Assembly: GCA_011389885.1 (NCBI GenBank)
Contig: JAABTK010000001.1
Span: 27,637 to 91,636 of the forward strand
Length of the DNA: 64,000 nucleotides
Direction of reading: 5' to 3'
Source: Gammaproteobacteria bacterium
GTDB taxonomy: Bacteria; Pseudomonadota; Gammaproteobacteria; Chromatiales; Chromatiaceae
The position numbers were made by a program, and so were the translations under genes. The notes below the pieces were generated by a model. It made no database searches. It had not been told where the DNA came from and saw only the letters and a list, made by a program, of their open reading frames with translations. This document shows, piece after piece, positions 9,059 through 16,165 of the stretch. Each line of letters starts with the position of its first letter. Position 1 is the stretch's first letter.

Positions 9059-9702
9059 AAAGATACGAATTTTTCATACCGCAACACAGCTCGAGCTCTT
9101 TTTTCAAACCGATCAGGAATAAGCTTGACGTGATTGAATTGCTAATGAAGGCAATCAGGTTGATTTACGCAAGCTACAATTACATGCCGAATAAGCAAGA
9201 TGAAAAAATGATACTCAGCGTTGGGAAGATGAGCAGACTTTTTTTCTTCAGTCCTGGCAAATATTTTTCTATCTCGTTTCCTTTTTCAGTTAGTGAAAAC
9301 AAGGAGGGGGTGATTGAGATTGCTTCGCCGCACTTTGAGTTGGTAGGTCAGGAGCTTGTATCACATGTCCTTTCGGTGATTAGTTGTAAGAATTTTGATT
9401 CTACGTGTAGTATTGATTTTTGCGACCCAATTGCCGATAGGGAAAAAGATTACGATCAAAATTTCTGGGTATTCCTTAAGGACCTATTAATGGTGGAAGA
9501 TGGGTACATTAGGTATGATATTGATAAAAAAAATTTCAAGGACTATAAAGCGCGAGGAGAAGAAGCAAAGCATCCTTTATTTCACTATGATGTATTTTAC
9601 ACAAACAAGTGTACTTTTAAGTTGGGTATAGATAAGAGGATCACTGAAGACGAATTGATTGATTTGCTTGACATTACAACTGACTGCAAATTTCTTTCCT
9701 AA
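9055..9702 (+). CDS. Unknown 215-aa partner of the SF1 helicase
   Basis: The ATG at 9055 overlaps the helicase stop (ATGA), implying co-translation. The product is soluble, with no signal peptide or membrane helix, and mixed alpha/beta. A recognisable local pattern is the C-terminal stretch 'AKHPLFHYDVFYTNKCTFKL' and the acidic DYDQNFWVFLKDLLMVEDGY before it. I do not recognise a family and see no nuclease or ATPase signature. Its AT-rich composition matches the helicase, supporting joint transfer. It could be an effector, sensor or specificity subunit of a two-component defence system. Confidence 0.8.
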   Translation: MKRYEFFIPQHSSSSFFKPIRNKLDVIELLMKAIRLIYASYNYMPNKQDEKMILSVGKMSRLFFFSPGKYFSISFPFSVSENKEGVIEIASPHFELVGQELVSHVLSVISCKNFDSTCSIDFCDPIADREKDYDQNFWVFLKDLLMVEDGYIRYDIDKKNFKDYKARGEEAKHPLFHYDVFYTNKCTFKLGIDKRITEDELIDLLDITTDCKFLS

Positions 9703-9716
9703 CAACAATCTTCTTC

Positions 9717-9848
9717 GGCCTTGATCATCGTTTCGGCCACCCTGTGCGTCCAGGGCTAGCGGTTGCTCGTAAGCCTTGGATTTCACGGGGCGCTCTTCAC
9801 AATATCCATGCGCTCGCATGTGTATTGGCAGGAACTATGATCAAGGCC
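9717..9848. repeat. Right 132-bp flank of the helicase unit
   Basis: It starts GGCCTTGATCATCGTTTCGG 15 bases after the partner gene and ends GGAACTATGATCAAGGCC. It is the same length as the unit at 6850-6981 and homologous to its reverse complement. The interior has diverged (for example, the CGTAAG and GTATTGGC blocks stay in register). Confidence 0.6.
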
Positions 9849-9951
9849 TCTTCTTCGCGCAAAAGCGAGTATACATTGAATGGTGTTGCGATCTAGAGAC
9901 AGCTTTAGTAGATGAACTACACCAAACCATCCCGCATACTGTTGAGCCAAT

Positions 9952-11484
9952 ATCCACGACCTTTTCGGTGCGGCGGTCGTGGCGGTAGGCGCGGATGCGC
10001 CCTGCGGTGATGTCGCCGAATTCCGCGAAGCCGAGTTGTTCGCGGATTTCGGCCAGCCGGGCGCCGAGGGTCTCTTGCGCGATGTAGTGGCTGACCCATT
10101 CGGGGGTGTAGTAGACGCCGTCGCGCTTGCGCTTGGTGAGTTCGGTCAGGGAGGCGCGGCCCTCGGCGCGGGCCTCCATCACTTCGAGGTCGGTGATGCT
10201 CTGCTCGAAGATGCGCCCCATGGCGGTGAGGGTCAGGGTGCGCCCGGTGGCGTCGTCCACCGCGCCGAAGTTGTATTTGGCGGAGAAGTAGAGCAGGGTG
10301 CGGGGGAACTGGAGCAGGCGCTCGGGGCTCTGGCCTTGGTTGTGTTCGCAGAACACGCGATTGGGGAGCTTGAGGGCCGCAAGCTCGGGGTCGTGTTCGA
10401 ACAGGCCGCCGTTGAAGCGGTTGATGCGTTCGCCGGCGAAGGGGCTGCCGTCGCGCATGGCGGCGAAGAGTTCCTTGACCAGGCCCCAGGCCTGTTCGCC
10501 GTCGGGGTTGTAGAAGCGGCCTGCGGCTACTTCCATCAGCAGGTCGCGCAGCACGTTGGGCGGGAAGTGCAGGGCGCGGCCCATGTCTTCGCAGTAGAGG
10601 ACGAATAGGCAGCGGTCGAGGATGCGCTGGGTGTATTTGACCAGCCGGCGCAGGCGGCCTTTTTGTTCGTATTCGGGGTTGTGCCGGCGCAGGGCCTGGT
10701 AGAGGGCCTCGCGGTAGGCGTGGTATTCGGCATAGAATTCGTTTTCCAGCCGGGCCTCGTGGGTGATTTGTTCGCCGAGCAGGCGCTCCAGGGGCGATTT
10801 GCCGCCTTGGGTGAGCAGCCAGTCGCGGTGGAAGATGCGCTGGAACAGGAAGCGCTGAAAGGCGGCCTCTTCGCTGTCGTTCAGTAGCGAGATGGCGGCG
10901 TCGCCCTCGCCGGGGCGGATTACGAAGCGCTGGTATTGGGCCTTGTTGCCGTAGAGGTAGAGGCGGAATTCGTTCATGTCGGTGACCAGCCCCCAGCTTG
11001 GGAGGATGGGCGAAATGAGCCCGCTGCGGGCCTCGCGCAGGTAGTCCAGGCATTGGTCCACCGGGGAGCGGTCGTTGGGGCGGTTGCTTTGGGGTTTGTC
11101 CAGGCCGGAGCGCTGGTCTTTGAATTCGCCCAGCACCTGGGGGATTTCGGCCATGTCGGCGCGCCCGAACCAGCCCAGGGCCAGGTCTGCGGCGCCGGTG
11201 CCGCCGCCTTGGCCGGCGCCCTTTACCGGGTATTGCTGGTGGAGGTGGTAGCCGCCGGCCTTGGGGCCTTCGCCGGAGGCGGCGTAGCCCCAGGTTTGTT
11301 TGAAAAGGCGGTCGATAAGGGCGCCTTCGGCGGCGGTCTCTTTCTGGAATCCGCGCTCGGCCCAGTGGCGCAGCCGTTCCAGCAGCTCCGCCGCGGCGGG
11401 GGCGGCCTGGAAGGCGGCGAAGTCCTGCGCCCAGAGGGAGCGCAGGTAGGGGGTGTTGAACAGCGGTTGGTGGGCCTCCGGCAT
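9952..11484 (-). pseudogene. Type IIG restriction-modification protein, N-terminal remnant
   Basis: Starting from the ATG at 11484 (AGGAG 8 bases upstream), the frame encodes about 510 residues of an Eco57I-like restriction-methylase. A PD-(D/E)xK-type nuclease region has Asp100 (GAADLALG) and Glu120-Phe-Lys122 (VLGEFKDQ). A helical linker follows, with FVLYCEDMGRALHFP and the N-terminal part of the methylase (LTALGRIFEQS-like and RKRDGVYYTPEWVSHYIA). It breaks at '..RTEKVVD', exactly where motif I (DPACGSG) should follow. Foreign sequence then continues to an early stop. The C-terminal remnant is at 6071-6592. Confidence 0.85.
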
Positions 11485-11606
11485 AGCGGGCTCCTGCGGG
11501 CGGGGTGGGGGTTGACCGGGCATCCAAGGGGTGGATTATAGCGCATTTGCCGAGGGGTTTTCAGGTGGCGCCGGGTAGGCGCGTGGGTCCAAGCTCCGCG
11601 ATTCGG

Positions 11607-11790
11607 TTTGGAGTACACGCCTTGGCGTGTGCGTGCCAGCCCGCACAGCCCGAGGGCCGTGCTCCAAAGGTAGCTATTCAGCTCCCTAGTGCAGGTTTCG
11701 CCGCGGACATCGCTAAAGTACGCGGAATGGATTGGCTTCCAATTCTATTCCGTGCTTTCCGCGTATTTAGCGGCAAAAATCAACGGGGGC
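11607..11790. repeat. GGAGTACA palindrome plus CCGCGTATT repeat
   Basis: 11607-11668 is TTTGGAGTACACGCC...GTGCTCCAAAG, the same palindromic unit as at 5995-6050. 11697-11790 holds 'GTACGCGGAATGGATTGG..' followed by 'TCCGCGTATTTAGCGGC', a family repeated near 15070-15140 and 37190-37250. No gene is seen in 11490-11850. Confidence 0.6.
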
Positions 11791-11852
11791 CTGAACGCTT
11801 ACCTGCAAAGCCCCCCCTGGGAAGTCTCGCCAACCGCCAAGTTCGGTTGCGA

Positions 11853-12452
11853 TCAAAACGCCCCTTCGGCGGCCATGTACGGTTCGAGCACCGATTGCGC
11901 CCACTCGGGCAGCGGTTCGAGCAAGCGCATGATCTGTCCGGTTCGCAAATCGGCTACGTTCGCAAAGGGCGTCTCGGCAGAGGAGTTGTCATAGAGCCGC
12001 ACCCGGTCCGCCAGCGGCAGGGCGCGGCGGATGTTTTCGAGGGTGCGCGGGATGCGCTGGACGATCTTTTCGGGCGGCACGTCGTGGCCGCCCTCGCTGA
12101 CCCGCTGGCTGACCCGGGCCTGGTTCAGCTCGTCGTTCTGAAGGTGGATGAAGACCAGCACCACCTCGTAGTCGCGGGCCTTGGCTTCGGCTAGGAAGTC
12201 GATCTTCGAGGGATGGGAGAAGACGGTCTCGAAGCAGAAGGAGAGCCCCTTGTGCAGGAGGTCGAAGCGCAGCCGTTCGGCCACCTTGGCGGCTTGGTAG
12301 GCGAGGGCCTCGGGGCGCGCGGGATCAAGCTTACGCGCGATGAGATCGGCGTTGATGAAGGGCAGGCCGAGGGGGGCCAGGAATTCGCGATAAAAGGTGG
12401 ACTTGCCCGCGCCGTTGCCGCCAGCGAGTAGCCACAGCTGGCGCCCTGGCAT
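11853..12452 (-). CDS. Zeta-type toxin kinase
   Basis: 199 residues with an N-terminal Walker A GGNGAGKST (residues 11-19). It then follows the zeta/UDP-GlcNAc kinase layout: INADLIARKLDP (substrate/Asp region), 'FCFETVFSHPSKIDFLAEAK' and the lid segment SQRVSEGGHDVPPEKIVQRI with its basic residues. Family members phosphorylate peptidoglycan precursors or other nucleotide sugars and poison cells. The ATG overlaps the upstream antitoxin stop by one base (TGATG), giving antitoxin-toxin order. Length is close to the compact chromosomal zeta group. Confidence 0.88.
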   Translation of the reverse strand: MPGRQLWLLAGGNGAGKSTFYREFLAPLGLPFINADLIARKLDPARPEALAYQAAKVAERLRFDLLHKGLSFCFETVFSHPSKIDFLAEAKARDYEVVLVFIHLQNDELNQARVSQRVSEGGHDVPPEKIVQRIPRTLENIRRALPLADRVRLYDNSSAETPFANVADLRTGQIMRLLEPLPEWAQSVLEPYMAAEGAF

Positions 12453-12847
12453 CAGATGGCGGGGATGAACTCGCCGTTAACAAAGCGCCCCGTCTGCCGC
12501 CGGCCGTCGGCGGTGATGCGCTCAAGCAGCCCGGGGCGGGCGCGGCTCGCCTCGTAGCGCACGCCGGCGCGGGTCACCCGCTGCGCCAGGCCCCCGTCTG
12601 CGCGCTGGCGGTCCGCTGCTGCGAACACGGCGTCCGCATCCAACGGGCGGGAGGTGCGCGGGCTGACTTTCACCTCCGCCAGATCCTCCATCAAATAGAG
12701 CAGCTCTTCGCCCGAGGCGCTGCGCGCCACCAGCTTGCCGATCTCGGCCCAATATTCGAGCTGCTTGGGCGTGGTCCGCTTGTAGAGGGCGGCCTCGCTC
12801 TCGGCTTCGCGAACCAAGTTGTCACTCAAACGAATGGCGGTGGACAT
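12452..12847 (-). CDS. ParD-like antitoxin paired with zeta toxin
   Basis: 131 residues. The N-terminal half, MSTAIRLSDNLVREAESEAA..YKRTTPKQLEYWAEIGKLV, is the ribbon-helix-helix ParD-like family (PF11903) that sits in front of zeta-type kinases. The C-terminal part (VSPRTSRPLD, later RYEASRARPGLLERI) probably folds on the toxin and neutralises it. It is expected to autorepress a promoter upstream of 12847. It is co-translated with the toxin through a one-base overlap. Confidence 0.85.
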   Translation of the reverse strand: MSTAIRLSDNLVREAESEAALYKRTTPKQLEYWAEIGKLVARSASGEELLYLMEDLAEVKVSPRTSRPLDADAVFAAADRQRADGGLAQRVTRAGVRYEASRARPGLLERITADGRRQTGRFVNGEFIPAI

Positions 12848-13136
12848 GATGGACTCCGGTGTTGCATCGTGCTACAGAATATAACAGGGTGTGACGATTA
12901 AGCCAACAGCGCCCCGGCCCGGTTCTCGATGGCCGGTCAAGGGACGCGGTTGCAGCGGGCCACTCCGTGTTCAAAGACCATACGGGTTCTGCCGCCGGGA
13001 GGCTTGGCGATTGAATAGGCGTGGAAATCGGCCGCTTCGGCCCCGATCTGTTGGGGAAAGCCGGTCGGAAGATCCTGAACAGACTGCGGGCGCGGAAACG
13101 CATCGGCGGCGTCTGCTTTACAGCGAGCACCGAACC

Positions 13137-13619
13137 ATGAACAGACGTGATTTTACGTTACTGATCGGCGGCCTGATGCTGAGCCCCCTGGCTCTGCGTC
13201 GGGCGCTGGCGGAGAGCACTATGAGCGATAGCGACTGGAATGACCTGACCGAGGCCCAATGGCGCGAGCGGCTGACCGCGGAGCAGTTTCATGTGCTGCG
13301 GGAGGCGGGCACCGAGCGTGCGGGGAGCAGCCCGTTGAACGACGAAAAGCGCCCAGGCGCCTACGCCTGCGCGGGCTGCGGTCAGCACCTGTTTACCTCG
13401 GCGATGAAGTACGATAGCGGCACCGGCTGGCCGAGCTTTTTCGAGACCATTGCGGGCGCGGTGGATACCAAGAAGGATTTTAAGCTGGTTTGGCCCCGCA
13501 CCGAGTATCACTGCTCCCGCTGCGGCGGCCACCAGGGGCATCGGTTCGATGACGGCCCCGAGCCCACCGGGCTGCGCTACTGCAACAACGGCGTGGCGCT
13601 GGAGTTCGTGCCGAGCTGA
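13137..13619 (+). CDS. msrB: Methionine-R-sulfoxide reductase MsrB, exported
   Basis: 160 residues. The N-terminus MNRRDFTLLIGGLMLSPLAL has a twin-arginine RRDF followed by a hydrophobic helix, so the enzyme probably goes to the periplasm through Tat (start ATG at 13137). The MsrB domain has the zinc cysteines C78/C81 (CAGC) and C126/C129 (CSRC), the GTERAGSSPLN segment, SGTGWPSF, and the catalytic Cys149 in RYCNNGVAL. It repairs oxidised methionine in envelope proteins. It is monocistronic. The 290 bp upstream hold no recognisable gene. Confidence 0.93.
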   Translation: MNRRDFTLLIGGLMLSPLALRRALAESTMSDSDWNDLTEAQWRERLTAEQFHVLREAGTERAGSSPLNDEKRPGAYACAGCGQHLFTSAMKYDSGTGWPSFFETIAGAVDTKKDFKLVWPRTEYHCSRCGGHQGHRFDDGPEPTGLRYCNNGVALEFVPS

Positions 13620-13810
13620 GCCGCGGCCCGAGGGCTGTCGAGCCCGCGCGAGCCGGGGTTTGCGGCGCAGCCGGGCGCGGACAGGACCCGCCGAGTGCCC
13701 CTGAAGGGGGGCGGTGCGAGGATATGCCCTGCCAAGACGACCCGCCGGCCGGCGTGCCGGCGGGGTTTGGAGTGCCGGCTTGCGTCCGGCCAATCATTTA
13801 GAGGTGTCCA

Positions 13811-14344
13811 ATGAACGTGCGAGACCCCAATCGCCATCCCCGTGAGCTGATTATCCTGCGGCATGCCAAGTCTGATTGGGACGCCGCGGCCGTTACGGAT
13901 TTCGAGCGGCCGCTGAATCAACGCGGGCAATATGACGCGCCCCGCGTGGGGCAGTGGATCGCCGACCAGGGGCTGGTCCCCGATACGGTGCTCGCCTCGC
14001 CGGCGCTGCGGGCGGAGCAGACCCTGCGGGCGGCGGCGAAGGCCATGGGGCTGGAGGAACAACAGATATGCCGGGATCGCCGAATCTACGGCGCCGGCGT
14101 GCCGCAGTTGCTCCAGGTGTTGGCGGGGGCCCCGCCGCAGGCGGCGCGGCTGATGCTGGTGGGCCACAACCCGGGGCTGGAGGAGCTGGTGGTCTATCTT
14201 GCCGCCCCCGACACCCTGCCGGAACGCGCCTTCGGTTTCCTGAAGACCGCCACCCTGGCGCAGATTGCGATGCCGGCGGATTGGGCCGAACTCCCCCAGG
14301 CCTGCGGGGCCTTGCTGCGCCTGGTCAGCCCGAAGCAATTATAA
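13811..14344 (+). CDS. sixA: SixA-type phosphohistidine phosphatase
   Basis: 177 residues of the histidine phosphatase superfamily. The RHG-type motif is ILRHAKSDW (His18), the region DFERPLNQRG matches SixA, and the second catalytic His119 lies in LMLVGHNPGLEEL. SixA removes phosphate from HPt/phosphotransfer histidines. The ATG at 13811 follows AGAGGTGTCC. The preceding 190 bp contain GCCGGCGTGCCGGC palindromes. Confidence 0.88.
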   Translation: MNVRDPNRHPRELIILRHAKSDWDAAAVTDFERPLNQRGQYDAPRVGQWIADQGLVPDTVLASPALRAEQTLRAAAKAMGLEEQQICRDRRIYGAGVPQLLQVLAGAPPQAARLMLVGHNPGLEELVVYLAAPDTLPERAFGFLKTATLAQIAMPADWAELPQACGALLRLVSPKQL

Positions 14345-15238
14345 GGCCGATTAACCGCCCTTGGCAATGCGGGGGTTGGATTCGAGTTTCGTGGTTGGCG
14401 CGCCTAACGCACCCTGTCAGGTATAACGCAAAGACCGCGAAGGAAGAATGCAAAGGGCGCGAAGGGTTTTTTTAATGGTGAATGGTGAGTGGTGAGTGGT
14501 GAGTGGTGAGTGGTGAGTGGTGAGTGGTGTCTCCCTTGTCCCCACGCGCTAGCGCCGCGGTTGAGCCAAGCGGCGGGTGGGTTAGCCCGCCCTTTCCCAA
14601 AATACCTAAACTGCAAACGCCCCGGAAGCCGGATTATCGCACCAACCCTTACCCCCCTTTGCGTTCCATCTTTGCGCCCTTTGCGTTATACAGCCACGCA
14701 CAAGCGGCGTCGGGGCGAAGCGGGGATGGTGCGTTACGGCGCGCGGCAATGCGGGGGTTGAATTCCAGTTTCGTGGTTGGCGCGCCTAACGCACCCTACG
14801 AAACTAACCACCAAGTTGAACCACGGATGAACACAGTTAGCCGTAGGAGGTGCTGAGGAACCACGAATGGACACGAATAGACACGAATCTTTGTTCTGCG
14901 GGTTCTCGGGTCTTATTTCGCTTTGGCGTCCTTGGCGCCCCCTTGGCGGTCTTTGCGTTATTTCATTAAAGCCTTCAGCGCTTAGCTGGGGATGGTGCGT
15001 TACGGCGCGCGGGGTGTTGCTGTGGAATTCAAGCTTGGCGCCGGCGCGCCTAACGCACCCGCGTCGCGGGATTCGCTGCAGTACGCGGGATGGATTGATT
15101 TTAGGTTCAATTCCGCGTATTCCGCGGCAAAAATCGCCGACTGAACGAAGCCCCCACAGCCCGGCTGAAACCTCAGCCTCCCATACCTCACCCTTTGCGC
15201 CTTTTGTGTTCCTAAATAACGATTTATGCGCAGGCGCT
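14345..15238. repeat. Gene-free 0.9-kb repeat cluster
   Basis: Three copies of a unit running from GCGTTACGGCGCGCGG or an equivalent through '..GTTTCGTGGTTGGCGCGCC' to GCCTAACGCACCC occur at about 14361-14415, 14735-14802 and 15000-15062. Between them lie a (GTGAGTG)n heptamer array (about 14476-14527), a GCAAAG-type version of the GGAACGCAGAG module (about 14425-14475), an ACCACGGATGAACAC copy (about 14818-14880), and a CCGCGTATTCCGCGGC unit (about 15070-15140). No coding region is convincing. Confidence 0.7.
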
Positions 15239-15847
15239 CTAGTCCGGTTGCACCAGTCGCCGATACAGCAGCAGGTTGCCCTGGGGGTCGCGCAGGGCGA
15301 GCTTGTGGTCTTGCTGTGCGTATTCGTATTCCATGCGCCGTCCGGTGGCGGGGTCTTCCATAATGAGGGTTTGGTTTTCCCGCCACAGGTAGCCTTCACG
15401 GTAGTTTTCGGGGGTGAGGTAGATGCGGAACCGGCCGCGGCGGATCAGCAGCACCTCGCCGGAGCTATCGAGCCAGGTGCCGTCGAGCGGTGAGCGGGGC
15501 GGCGCTTGCGTCGGCGGTGCGCTTGATTGCGGCGACGGTTGGGGCGGTTGCGGCCAAACCCCGGCCCCTTCCAAGGCGGGGATGGGGTCTAACGGGGCGG
15601 GCGGGCTTAGATAGGACAGGGGGTCGCCCGGCAGCATAGCGCCGCCGGGCAGCCCCCCGGGGAGGCTGGCCCAAGGTTCTGCGCCCCAAGCGGGCGGCGC
15701 CCCGCGGCTGCCTCCGCTGTAGACCTGGGCCATGGTTCCCATCATTTCGAGCATGGTTTCGGCCATGGCGGCGTAGTCGTTTTCGGCCTGCTGGCCGTTG
15801 GCCGAACCGCCAAGAATGAGCAATAGAATCAGCAGGATGCGAAGCAT
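15239..15847 (-). CDS. Exported protein of unknown function, Pro-rich linker
   Basis: 202 residues from the ATG at 15847, which has GGAGG about 6-10 bases upstream. The N-terminus MLRILLILLLILGGSANGQQ is a signal peptide. A Met/Ala-rich helix (AETMLEMMGTMAQVYSGG) and a long Pro/Gly-rich linker follow. The C-terminal ~80 residues (LDGTWLDSSGEVLLIRRGRF to LLLYRRLVQPD) look like a small beta-sandwich or barrel. It has no Cys lipobox and no catalytic motif, so a periplasmic or surface role is inferred. Confidence 0.75.
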   Translation of the reverse strand: MLRILLILLLILGGSANGQQAENDYAAMAETMLEMMGTMAQVYSGGSRGAPPAWGAEPWASLPGGLPGGAMLPGDPLSYLSPPAPLDPIPALEGAGVWPQPPQPSPQSSAPPTQAPPRSPLDGTWLDSSGEVLLIRRGRFRIYLTPENYREGYLWRENQTLIMEDPATGRRMEYEYAQQDHKLALRDPQGNLLLYRRLVQPD

Positions 15848-16165
15848 GATCGCCCTCCGGGTTAGCGCCTGGGGTGCGGCTGGTTGTGGCTGCGCTGATA
15901 CCCTTGGGCGGGGCATCCCCGATCGCCTGAACCCTTAGAATCAAAGCCGTTGGTCGCGCTATTTCGGCGCCGAGGTTTGGAGTGTGGGTCTGTGCGGGGA
16001 TCCTGTCAAATGGAGCGGAGGTTGCGGAGGGGTCGGTGGAAGCCTGATAATCGGGAGTTGCCATCGGGGCCTTTTGGTCTTAAGCTGCTATTTTTGTTTT
16101 CATCGGTAAAAGTTTGCGTCATAGCCCTTCGCCGGTGACTTGGGTCCTGAATCAAAGCCGCTTTG

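Larger units (their letters stand above)
6850..9848. mobile_element. Candidate 3.0-kb cargo element carrying helicase operon
   Basis: An AT-rich two-gene operon is bounded on both sides by 132-bp inverted flanks whose inner 25-bp ends (6957-6981 and 9717-9741) differ at one position. The whole sits within a broken restriction-modification gene with much higher G+C. No transposase or integrase is visible, so this would be a passenger unit mobilised in trans or between two IS remnants. The 6594-6849 stretch outside it holds unidentified IS-like sequence. The element boundaries are inferred from the repeats only. Confidence 0.45.

Noticed and set aside
14476..14527. Heptamer arrays considered as a CRISPR array
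   Set aside because: Units are only 7 bp, without spacers, and no cas gene is near.
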